Source: Arenibacter sp. F26102 (lineage in GTDB: Bacteria; Bacteroidota; Bacteroidia; Flavobacteriales; Flavobacteriaceae). Taken from it: a DNA stretch of 64,000 bases. The stretch spans positions 1 to 64,000 of the forward strand of contig NZ_JALKBC010000014.1 of the NCBI RefSeq assembly GCF_023015865.1, given 5' to 3'. The notes under the pieces are model-generated. The model saw only the letters and a program-made list of their open reading frames with translations, was not told the origin of the DNA and did not search any database. This document shows positions 24,813 to 33,134 of this stretch, in pieces (positions within the stretch are counted from its first letter, which is position 1; each line of letters begins with the position of its first letter). Both the position numbers and the translations under genes were made by a program.

Positions 24813-27641
24813 ATGAAATATTCACTTAGACTTTCAACTTTCACTTTTTTCATTTTTCAACTCATTTTTTCACAAACTGGCGAGGTAACGGGATCATTGA
24901 TCGATGCCGATTTTCAAGACCCTGTACCCTTTGCCAATATATTAGTTAAAGGCACCACTATAGGTACAACCTCGGATTTTGATGGTAATTACAAACTAAG
25001 CCTTGAGGAAGGCTCCCACAACCTTTCTTTTTCTTTCCTAGGTTATAAAACCGTGGAAATTACCAATGTGGTCATTAAGGCCAACGAGGTAACCAATGTA
25101 AACGTTACTATGGAAACCCTGGCCGAGGGTCTAGACGAAGTAGTGATAACGGTAAGCGTTAAAAAAAATACGGAAACAGCTGTATTGGGCCTCCAAAAAA
25201 AAGCCGTTAACCTTTTGGACGGACTATCTGCCGAAGCCTTCAAAAAATCGGGTTCCAGTGATGTAGCCAGTGCCATAAAATCTGTACCGGGAGTATCTGT
25301 ACAAGGTGGCAAATATGTCTATGTTAGGGGGCTAGGAGATCGCTATACCAAATCTATTTTGAACGGGGTGGACATTCCAGGACTGGATCCGGACAGAAAT
25401 ACCATTCAATTGGACATTTTCCCTACCAATATCATAGATAATATCTTGGTTCTTAAATCTGCGTCTGCGGATTTACCTGCAGACTTTACAGGTGGTATAG
25501 TTGATATTGTTACCAAGGACTATCCCACCAAAAAAGAGCATAGTATTTCCTTAGGTGGTAGTTACAATCCTGACATGCATTTTAACGAAAACTATTTGGA
25601 CTATAAAGGAGGTTCTACAGATTTCCTAGGTTTCGACAACGGAAACCGAAGTGTTCCCATTAACCGGAATCAGGAAATTCCAAGTACTTTTGAATACAAC
25701 CCACTATTGACGGCCATTACCAAAAAATTTAATCCTGTACTATCGGCAATGAAAGCAAATAGTGCCATGGACTATAGTTTTGGATTTACCACGGGCAATC
25801 AATACAATGTGGGAGAGGGCATGAACAGATTGGGCTTTTTAGCATCCCTATCCTATAAAAATACCACCACCTTCTATGAAGGGGCGGAAAACAATTTCTA
25901 CCGAAGAAATGCGGACACCTCTGTATTTGAACTGGATACTGATAGAACGCAGACCGGTGATATAGGCAGAAACAATGTATTGGTAAGCGGCCTTTTGGGC
26001 ACTTCCTTTAAGACTGAAAAATCCAAATACAAACTTAATCTCCTTCATATTCAGAACGGAGAATCTACTGCAGGTTACTTTAGCCAGACCCTGAATTTCT
26101 CGGATTTTATCAATTTCTCAAAAGATAACTTGGAATATACCCAACGTTCCATCACCAACGCATTACTTAGCGGAATACATTCCAGCGAAGATGCTTCATG
26201 GACTACGGAATGGGCCCTTTCCCCTACCATGTCCAAAATTCAGGACAAGGATATTAGAACAACATCTTTTAGAGTAGAGGATGGCGTATACTCCATACCC
26301 CAGAACAACCAGCCAAAAAGAATCTGGAGGGATTTGGAAGAGATCAATGCAGTTGCCAAATTGGATTTTACCAAAAAATATGATTTTCTGGAAAAAGACG
26401 CCAAATTAAAATTTGGTGCCTATGGTTCCTACAAGAATAGGGATTTTGGCATATTAAACTTTGAGATTGAGAACAATGGATCAACTACCAAGTTCAATGG
26501 TATTGCAGACAACATCCTATTGGAAGAAAACCTTTGGACCGTTAACAACAATTCCGGTTCCTATATTGACCCCGACATCTCGGTTGCAGAACCGGCCAAC
26601 ACCTATGAGGCAGCACAACAAAATATAGCAGGTTATGTATCAAACGAGTTTAAACTGGGACAAAAATTACGAACTATCCTTGGTGTTAGGGTGGAGAAAT
26701 TTGAATCCAAATATACCGGGGAGGACAATAAGGACATTAATGACCCTGAAAAGGTTATTTATGACAACGAAACCATAATAGATAAGTTCGACCTTTTCCC
26801 TACGGCCAATTTAATTTACGAGCTTACGGAAGAGGTAAACCTTAGAGGGTCCTATTCACGAACTACGGCAAGACCTTCCTTTAAGGAAGCTTCCATAGCC
26901 AAGATCTTTGATCCTTTATCCAACAATACCTTCATTGGCAATATTGATTTGGACCCAACCTACATTAACAACTTCGACTTTAGGGTTGAATGGTTTGGAG
27001 AAAGTGCCGAGATGATCGCATTGAGCAGCTTTTATAAAAAATTCACCGATCCCATTGAACTTACGTACTTCGAATCCTCATCCGATAACTTTACCCCACA
27101 AAACCTCGGTGATGCGGACGTAATTGGACTGGAATTTGAACTAAGGAAAAACTTAGGGTTCATTGCAGCACCACTTCAAAATTTTAGTCTGAATGTAAAT
27201 ACCTCTATCATTAAATCTACCCAAGTTTATAGCGAAAGTGAGCGTAATCTAAGAACGTTGGGACTTAGGGATGGAGAAACCTTGGGCAATGACAGGGAGT
27301 TACAGGGACAATCACCTTACCTTATAAATTCCGGTTTAAATTATGAGGGAGCCGAAAACGGCATCCAAATGGGTATGAACTACAATGTACAGGGTAAAAC
27401 ATTACAGGTGGTTGGTAACGGTTTTGTGCCGGATGTATACACCATGCCATTTCATAATTTAAACTTTAACTTCTCCAAGAGTTTTGGCGAAAACCAAAAT
27501 CAGAGCGTAAGTTTTAAAATAAGCAATCTTTTGGACGATGATGTAGAAAGTGAGTATGAATCCTACAAGGCTGAAAATCAGACCTTCTCCAAAAGAAGTC
27601 CTGGTAGGTCATTCTCCTTAGGATACAATATAAAATTCTAG
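24813..27641 (+). CDS. TonB-dependent receptor with carboxypeptidase-like N-domain
   Basis: From the ATG at 24813 the 942-aa product has a signal peptide (MKYSLRLSTFTFFIFQLIFSQ). A CarboxypepD_reg domain follows (GEVTGSLIDADFQDPVPFAN... SDFDGNYKL). Next come the plug (KSVPGVSVQGGKYVYVRGLGDRY type, split here to its key words VPGVSV and VRGLGDRY) and a 22-strand-type barrel ending in the aromatic terminus SLGYNIKF. An upstream in-frame ATG at 24753 falls inside a terminator hairpin. The ligand is unknown; position next to the PhoBR-like pair suggests phosphorus uptake. Confidence 0.88.
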   Translation: MKYSLRLSTFTFFIFQLIFSQTGEVTGSLIDADFQDPVPFANILVKGTTIGTTSDFDGNYKLSLEEGSHNLSFSFLGYKTVEITNVVIKANEVTNVNVTMETLAEGLDEVVITVSVKKNTETAVLGLQKKAVNLLDGLSAEAFKKSGSSDVASAIKSVPGVSVQGGKYVYVRGLGDRYTKSILNGVDIPGLDPDRNTIQLDIFPTNIIDNILVLKSASADLPADFTGGIVDIVTKDYPTKKEHSISLGGSYNPDMHFNENYLDYKGGSTDFLGFDNGNRSVPINRNQEIPSTFEYNPLLTAITKKFNPVLSAMKANSAMDYSFGFTTGNQYNVGEGMNRLGFLASLSYKNTTTFYEGAENNFYRRNADTSVFELDTDRTQTGDIGRNNVLVSGLLGTSFKTEKSKYKLNLLHIQNGESTAGYFSQTLNFSDFINFSKDNLEYTQRSITNALLSGIHSSEDASWTTEWALSPTMSKIQDKDIRTTSFRVEDGVYSIPQNNQPKRIWRDLEEINAVAKLDFTKKYDFLEKDAKLKFGAYGSYKNRDFGILNFEIENNGSTTKFNGIADNILLEENLWTVNNNSGSYIDPDISVAEPANTYEAAQQNIAGYVSNEFKLGQKLRTILGVRVEKFESKYTGEDNKDINDPEKVIYDNETIIDKFDLFPTANLIYELTEEVNLRGSYSRTTARPSFKEASIAKIFDPLSNNTFIGNIDLDPTYINNFDFRVEWFGESAEMIALSSFYKKFTDPIELTYFESSSDNFTPQNLGDADVIGLEFELRKNLGFIAAPLQNFSLNVNTSIIKSTQVYSESERNLRTLGLRDGETLGNDRELQGQSPYLINSGLNYEGAENGIQMGMNYNVQGKTLQVVGNGFVPDVYTMPFHNLNFNFSKSFGENQNQSVSFKISNLLDDDVESEYESYKAENQTFSKRSPGRSFSLGYNIKF

Positions 27642-27665
27642 AAGCCTTCTTCATTCTTCATAAAA

Positions 27666-27714
27666 AAGAGGCAAGATTCTTTGTTAAAAAAACATAGAAT
27701 CTTGCCTCTTTTTG
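27666..27714 (+). terminator. strong rho-independent terminator
   Basis: AAGAGGCAAGATTCT (27666-27680) is fully complementary to AGAATCTTGCCTCTT (27696-27710) around a 15-base A-rich loop, and TTT follows. It ends the TonB-receptor transcript. Confidence 0.92.
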
Positions 27715-27810
27715 CATTTCATCGAATATTCTCGTATAAATTTAGTTGCCGCTAACGTGCTGCGCTTAAAATTATTACATTTACGGTATATTATTTGTTG
27801 TTAAATTTCT

Positions 27811-28128
27811 ATGAAGCAACTCTACCTAGTTATAGCCTTACTTTTTATCTCAATTTCCTATGGACAGGATCCCAAAGGAAATAGTGGAGGAGGCGATATA
27901 CCCGGTTTTAAGATATATCCCAATCCGGTTACCAATGGAAGGGTATATATTAGTACTTCCCAGAACGCCCCGAAGCAAATTCTAATTTTCGATATTTTTG
28001 GATCTCAAGTTTTGGAAACCACAATTATCGGTTCTGAATTAAATGTCAATGATCTGGTTGCAGGGGTCTATATGCTAAGGGTTAACGAAAAAAACAAAGT
28101 AGCTACGCGTAAACTGATTATTAAATAG
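27811..28128 (+). CDS. mini-protein: signal peptide plus T9SS sorting domain
   Basis: A 105-aa secreted protein. Signal peptide MKQLYLVIALLFISISYGQ; a short GNSGGGD linker; then the whole remainder is a type-A T9SS C-terminal sorting domain (FKIYPNPVTNGRVYIS... LIFDIFGSQVLE... LVAGVYMLRV... TRKLIIK). There is essentially no cargo domain. A second such gene follows 182 bases later. These may be anchors, decoys or regulators for the secretion machine; their job is not visible from sequence. Confidence 0.85.
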   Translation: MKQLYLVIALLFISISYGQDPKGNSGGGDIPGFKIYPNPVTNGRVYISTSQNAPKQILIFDIFGSQVLETTIIGSELNVNDLVAGVYMLRVNEKNKVATRKLIIK

Positions 28129-28283
28129 TACTTCCCAACTTTTTCCAGATTTACAACTCTTTCAATTACCTCATTTTTAGGCTTTAGTATTGTAGTGCAA
28201 TACTTATAATAAGGATTCACATACAAAAACTGCTCGTTTACAACATTTAATACCTCCAGCTTCCCTATTATGCTACATTTACT

Positions 28284-28304
28284 GTATTGATCCCAAATCA
28301 ATAC
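28284..28304 (+). promoter_or_regulatory. leader hairpin before the second mini sorting-domain gene
   Basis: GTATTGAT (28284-28291) pairs with ATCAATAC (28297-28304) around CCCAA, ending 6 bases before the ATG at 28311, so it would occlude the ribosome-binding region if formed. It could also be an operator. The stretch 28129-28283 shows no other feature. Confidence 0.4.
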
Positions 28305-28310
28305 TAACCT

Positions 28311-28634
28311 ATGAAAATATTTTACACCCTACTTGTCATGGTATTTTCTATGGCTGTTTCTGCACAGGAATTTATTGAAGAACCTGTGGACAGAACTGCC
28401 CAGCCCAATACATTTAAGTTATATCCCAATCCGGCCTATCAGGAGGTGGTTTATATTACCACCAAGCACAACGGAGTAAAGGATGTGGTAATCTATGATG
28501 TTTTTGGCACCATAGCCTTACAGGACCGTATTAAGACCAGTCTTTTAAACATATCAAAACTAGCACCTGGGGTATACGTTCTGCAAATCACCGAAAACCG
28601 GATAACGATGACCAGAAAATTGGTGGTGAAATAA
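28311..28634 (+). CDS. mini-protein: signal peptide plus T9SS sorting domain (second copy)
   Basis: A 107-aa secreted protein of the same design as the one at 27811. Signal peptide MKIFYTLLVMVFSMAVSAQ; a 15-residue linker (EFIEEPVDRTAQPN); then a T9SS type-A domain (TFKLYPNPAYQEVVYITT... VVIYDVFGTIALQDR... LAPGVYVLQI... MTRKLVVK). The two share the YPNP start and the DxFG and GVYxLxI blocks but are otherwise diverged, so the duplication is old. The next gene encodes a LuxE-like enzyme. Confidence 0.85.
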   Translation: MKIFYTLLVMVFSMAVSAQEFIEEPVDRTAQPNTFKLYPNPAYQEVVYITTKHNGVKDVVIYDVFGTIALQDRIKTSLLNISKLAPGVYVLQITENRITMTRKLVVK

Positions 28635-28806
28635 GACATCTAAGCAACACTTTTTCTTTTCTGAAAATCGCATTATAACCAATTATTCCCTATTTTTCTT
28701 TCACGGCCAATGGCTGGTATACCTTGTTACATTCCAAAATACATTTTTACCCTATATCAATTCTCAATAAAACCATAAAATAGGTTTTCCACTCTACTGT
28801 TATCAT

Positions 28807-28814
28807 TACTTTTG
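28807..28814 (+). promoter_or_regulatory. candidate -7 element of the LuxE-like gene
   Basis: TACTTTTG matches the Bacteroidota TAnnTTTG consensus 17 bases before the ATG at 28832, which would give a very short leader. The -33 region is not clearly recognisable. 28635-28806 holds no gene that I can support. Confidence 0.4.
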
Positions 28815-28831
28815 TGGTTGTTAATTAGAAT

Positions 28832-29809
28832 ATGCCCGTAGATCCTATTTTTAATATTTCCACTGAAGAAGAGTTCAATGCCATGGCCTTGAAAACTTTT
28901 GGAATCCAGTATCAAGGAAATTTGGTCTATCAGGAGTTTTGCAGGCACTTGGGCAAAGATGTATCCAATGTCAAAAGCATAGAGGATATCCCTTTTCTAC
29001 CGATAGAATTTTTTAAAACCAAAAAAGTAATTACCGGCTCCTTTACTCCCCAAATTATATTTACCAGTAGTGGCACCACTGGAAGCGAAGTTAGCAAGCA
29101 TTATGTCCGCAATACGGAACTATATGAAAATAGCTATCTAACGGCCTTTAAACAGTTTTATGGGAACATAGAGGACTATTGTGTACTGGCGTTATTACCT
29201 TCCTATCTGGAAAGGGAGGGTTCTTCCTTAATATATATGGCAAATGATCTGATCATTAAAAGTACCCATCCGGACAGTGGCTTTTATTTGGATGATATTG
29301 ATCGATTGCAGAAGACGGTAGCAAGATTGGATGACAGCGGTACAAAAATACTTCTTCTGGGGGTTTCTTTTGCCCTTTTGGACATGGCGGAAGCGTACCA
29401 CTTAAACCTCAAGAATACCGTAATTATGGAAACCGGAGGTATGAAAGGACGAAAAAAGGAATTGATACGTGAGGAATTGCACCAATTGCTAAAAACCGGT
29501 TTTGGAGTTCCTAATATCCATTCCGAATATGGGATGACGGAGCTATTGTCCCAAGCCTATTCAACGGGGAATGGACGTTTCATTGCCCCTAAGTGGATGA
29601 AAGTATTGACGCGCGAAACCGAAGACCCATTAACGTTACAGGAAGTGGGGAAAACAGGTGGTGTAAATGTCATTGACCTGGCCAATATTCACTCCTGCTC
29701 CTTTATTGCCACCCAGGATTTGGGCAAGGTTTATAGCGACGGTAGTTTCGAAATACTCGGTAGGTTTGACCATTCCGATATTAGAGGCTGTAATTTAATG
29801 GTATTATAA
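28832..29809 (+). CDS. LuxE-like acyl-protein synthetase / acyl transferase
   Basis: A 325-aa member of the LuxE branch of adenylate-forming enzymes. The ATP/phosphate loop is FTSSGTTGSEVSKHYV near 74-89; ETGGMKGRKKE near 204-214 and HSEYGMTELLSQAYS near 231-245 match the family core motifs; the C-terminus has GRFDHSDIRGCNLM. It should activate a carboxylic acid as acyl-AMP and pass it on. In luminous bacteria LuxE supplies fatty acid to LuxC, but no lux genes are here. Next to T9SS mini-proteins it may modify lipids or surface polysaccharide (inference). Confidence 0.85.
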   Translation: MPVDPIFNISTEEEFNAMALKTFGIQYQGNLVYQEFCRHLGKDVSNVKSIEDIPFLPIEFFKTKKVITGSFTPQIIFTSSGTTGSEVSKHYVRNTELYENSYLTAFKQFYGNIEDYCVLALLPSYLEREGSSLIYMANDLIIKSTHPDSGFYLDDIDRLQKTVARLDDSGTKILLLGVSFALLDMAEAYHLNLKNTVIMETGGMKGRKKELIREELHQLLKTGFGVPNIHSEYGMTELLSQAYSTGNGRFIAPKWMKVLTRETEDPLTLQEVGKTGGVNVIDLANIHSCSFIATQDLGKVYSDGSFEILGRFDHSDIRGCNLMVL

Positions 29810-30337
29810 CCCCAAGATCTTAGCGTCCACAAAAAAGGTTGTAGCTATACCAATTTCATAATCCGTAGATAAAAACTCATCGGTAACGGTTTTTAGCCTA
29901 AGCGTGTAGGTATCCTTCTTTATATATTCCTTTAGATCCTCTGTAGTGGTCACCAATTCCAACTGTTCTCCAGGGTTGGCGGACACTTCCTCGTTCCAGG
30001 CTATTTTGATCTCAGGTAAATCTTCAGCCGACATATAAATAATAATCGATTCCAAGAAGCTGAAGTCTTCCCCTTCCGGAGAATTAACGGTCATCACTAA
30101 TTTCCTTAGGACAATTTCCTCTATTAAATCCTTTCTAGTATCGTTTACTTCAAACTCGGCAGTTGAGTTGGTCTCGGTCTCAGGTGTAAAAACGTCAAAG
30201 GGCAGATCTACTCCTGACGATGAGGGAATAACAACTGTTTGGTTAAAATCCATCTCAAATTTTGTCAGCGAATCCAACAATTTCTCGCAAGAAACAAAAA
30301 CACTAACCAGGGCAAAAATCAATAAACACTTCTTCAT
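29804..30337 (-). CDS. hypothetical lipoprotein, 177 aa
   Basis: I do not recognise the family. The lipobox is clear (MKKCLLIFALVSVFVSC, Cys17). The mature part is acidic and strand-rich (VVIPSSSGVDLPFDVFTPE, LRLKTVT), like many Bacteroidota periplasmic lipoproteins with an Ig-like fold. It is convergent with the LuxE-like gene, their stops overlapping by 6 bases. No regulatory signal is visible. Confidence 0.72.
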   Translation of the reverse strand: MKKCLLIFALVSVFVSCEKLLDSLTKFEMDFNQTVVIPSSSGVDLPFDVFTPETETNSTAEFEVNDTRKDLIEEIVLRKLVMTVNSPEGEDFSFLESIIIYMSAEDLPEIKIAWNEEVSANPGEQLELVTTTEDLKEYIKKDTYTLRLKTVTDEFLSTDYEIGIATTFFVDAKILGL

Positions 30338-30471
30338 GGGGGCATATTTTATTAGGCTAACGGGAATCTCCTGGTTTTATTGGGCAACACGGGCAAAAAA
30401 AATAAAACGACGGTCTTGGATAAGGAAGTAGAGGGTCTTTTACCGAATAATTCCAATTTTTAAATAATAAA

Positions 30472-33078
30472 ATGACTACGCTTTACTGCACTACCACTCC
30501 TAACAAGAATAATCTTATAGTCAGTAAATTAGAGTCCTACAAACAACATCTGGTATTTCGTCGAAAAAATTATGTTAAAATTAAAAATTTATTCTATCTT
30601 AAAAGCTCTAAGAACACGCCATTGTTCAAACTTATATGCCCCTTGGTTATGTGCTGTACGTTTGGTTTTTCCCAGAGTATCAATTTTGACCAATTGGGCA
30701 AAGAAAAATGGGTGCGGTACAATGGAGGAATTGCCGCAAATGCTGTCTACTATGACGGGACTGCCAACCGACAGGATTTCACCTATTATTTAACGGGTAA
30801 TCTCAATTTCAATATAGCCGGACTTTATAATATACCTCTTTCGTTCACCTATTCCAATCAAAATTTTGATTTCCCAAACCCTTTTAAATTCAATCGATTA
30901 AGTCTTCATCCTTCCTATAAATGGGCTACCGCACATCTTGGGGATATTAGTATGACCTTCTCCCCTTACACCCTCAGCGGACATCAGTTCAGTGGGGGTG
31001 GTTTTGATTTAAATCCTGAAGGGAAATTCCAGATCAGTGCCATGTACGGTCGCTTCCTGAAAGCAACGGAGTACAATCCTGAAGTACCCAGAGCACTTAC
31101 CGCATACAAACGTATGGGTTACGGAATAAAAACGGCCTATGATTTCGATTTTATGAAATTGGGAATTATCCTTTTTAAGGCCAACGATGATGAAAATTCC
31201 TTGGAAAATCCTTTTCCTGTAGAACTGGGACTTTCCCCTAAAGACAATGCAGTTCTTTCGTTTGAATCGGAATTCCGATTATTGGACAAAGCCCAAATAA
31301 GAATTGAGTATGCCATTTCTGGAGTTACCGAAGATGTAAGGCTAACTGATGCCCCTGCCTCCAATGGTCTGCTCTCTTTTATGCTAAATGAGAATATTAG
31401 CACCAATTATTACAATGCCTTAAATGCTTCTTTTGCTTATCCTGCCGGGAACGGCACCGTGGGCGCCGGTTATGAACGTATAGATCCGGAATATAAGACA
31501 CTGGGCGCCTACTACTTTAACAATGATTTGGAAAACATTACCCTAAATGCAAGTCAGACCTTGTTTAATAACAAAGTAAATCTCAGCGTAAATGCGGGAC
31601 TGCAACAAGACAATCTGGACAATGCCAAGACATCGGACCAACAGCGTATTGTAAGTGCTGTTACCCTCAATTATACGGCTTCGGAACGTTTGGGTATCAA
31701 TGGGGGATACTCCAACTTTCAATCCTACACCAATATTCGAGACCAATTCGACTATATCAACCAAGTTGGGGAATTCGATAATATTGACACCCTAAATTAT
31801 AGACAGATCTCGCAAAATGCCAATCTCGGCTTAAATTATATTCTAAAAAAGACGGAGAACAAACAGCATAGTACCAACCTGAATTTGGTGTACCAAAATT
31901 CCAATAACCAACAAGAGGGTGAAAACATAGCCGGAGGCAATAATGCCTTTTATAACGGTATGGCAGGGTATACTCTTGGTTACCCCAAACAAAACCTGAC
32001 CGTTACCTTAGCCGCAAACACCTCCTACAACGCAATTGGTGAAACAGACAATAGCCTTACCTTGGGCCCAACAATGGCGATAGGGAAACAATTCTTTGAC
32101 AAACAACTACGCACCCATCTTTCTACCTCCTACAATACTTCCTATGCCAACGGCCAGCAACAAAATAATATATACAATATTAGATTGGGTAGTAATTATG
32201 CCCTGTTGAAAAAACATAACCTCAGCCTAAATTTCTTGGCACTTTTTCGCAATTCCACTTTAAATACGGGACGCGACCTCACCGTAACCTTTGGTTATAG
32301 TTATGCCTTTGATAACTTCAAACTGAATTTGGAGCCTGGAGAGCGCACCCCTCGGGCTAACCCACTTGGTATCAGCCAAAACATCTTAAGTTTCCGCTAC
32401 AGAAATGTCACCTATAGTGGTACAATTCCAGAGCTGAACCGACAACTTACTACAGTTTTCCAAAGTTCTCAATTTGAGGATATCCCACAATTCAAAAAAA
32501 CTGAACTAACGCTTTTATTGGCTTTGGTAAAAGATCAAAAACAAGAGCAGCCCTATAAAGAAAATGCTGTCACCTTTTTGAAAGAGCTATACTCTTTTGA
32601 AGATTTCCTGGCCACTTATAATGATGCCTTATTTGCCGTTATACAAAAAATTAAGTTTGATATGCGCAAAATAGACCTCACTCTAGAAAATAGCTTTGTG
32701 GAGACCAAGGTGAAAGTGGACGAACACCCGTTGAACAAAAAAGTCAGAGAAATGGAGGCCACCGAGGAAGAAAAATCGACTCTTAAGGCCCTTTTGGCAG
32801 AACGGGAAGAGCGACTGAAAAAATTAGTTGGCCACCGATGGATGCAAGGAATTTTCAAGGAATTTAATACTATTGATGTTGTTCTAGAACCAGTTGGATA
32901 TCTAAAGGATTTTAAACAACTGGCATCAGTAAAATCATTCAAGATATTTGATCAAAGCCAAAATGCGGATGAATTGAAAGATTATTTAGAAAATGGGATT
33001 ATTGATTTTTATTACAAAAAATCCTTGGGCCTTGTAAATCCTGATGATTTTGAATTGAATTATATAAACAAAAACTAA
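30472..33078 (+). CDS. outer-membrane beta-barrel protein heading a surface-protein locus
   Basis: An 868-aa protein. The first 50 residues are polar and basic, then LFKLICPLVMCCTFGFSQ looks like the real signal peptide, so the true start probably lies downstream of 30472 at a non-ATG codon, or the peptide is long. Residues about 70-690 are alternating amphipathic strands rich in Tyr/Asn (GAGYERIDPEYKTLGAYYF), a barrel pattern. The last 180 residues are soluble and helical (MEATEEEKSTLKALLAERE). A fragment of a paralogue survives at 52844-52954. It may be the outer-membrane platform for the large proteins downstream. Confidence 0.7.
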   Translation: MTTLYCTTTPNKNNLIVSKLESYKQHLVFRRKNYVKIKNLFYLKSSKNTPLFKLICPLVMCCTFGFSQSINFDQLGKEKWVRYNGGIAANAVYYDGTANRQDFTYYLTGNLNFNIAGLYNIPLSFTYSNQNFDFPNPFKFNRLSLHPSYKWATAHLGDISMTFSPYTLSGHQFSGGGFDLNPEGKFQISAMYGRFLKATEYNPEVPRALTAYKRMGYGIKTAYDFDFMKLGIILFKANDDENSLENPFPVELGLSPKDNAVLSFESEFRLLDKAQIRIEYAISGVTEDVRLTDAPASNGLLSFMLNENISTNYYNALNASFAYPAGNGTVGAGYERIDPEYKTLGAYYFNNDLENITLNASQTLFNNKVNLSVNAGLQQDNLDNAKTSDQQRIVSAVTLNYTASERLGINGGYSNFQSYTNIRDQFDYINQVGEFDNIDTLNYRQISQNANLGLNYILKKTENKQHSTNLNLVYQNSNNQQEGENIAGGNNAFYNGMAGYTLGYPKQNLTVTLAANTSYNAIGETDNSLTLGPTMAIGKQFFDKQLRTHLSTSYNTSYANGQQQNNIYNIRLGSNYALLKKHNLSLNFLALFRNSTLNTGRDLTVTFGYSYAFDNFKLNLEPGERTPRANPLGISQNILSFRYRNVTYSGTIPELNRQLTTVFQSSQFEDIPQFKKTELTLLLALVKDQKQEQPYKENAVTFLKELYSFEDFLATYNDALFAVIQKIKFDMRKIDLTLENSFVETKVKVDEHPLNKKVREMEATEEEKSTLKALLAEREERLKKLVGHRWMQGIFKEFNTIDVVLEPVGYLKDFKQLASVKSFKIFDQSQNADELKDYLENGIIDFYYKKSLGLVNPDDFELNYINKN

Positions 33079-33134
33079 GGCCCCTACCCCCCTACAGGCC
33101 AGAAATTTATTATCCAACCGGATATTAATATTGT

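Noticed and set aside
28832..29809. Bioluminescence (lux) genes
   Set aside because: The LuxE-like enzyme alone is present; no luciferase, reductase or transferase genes flank it.
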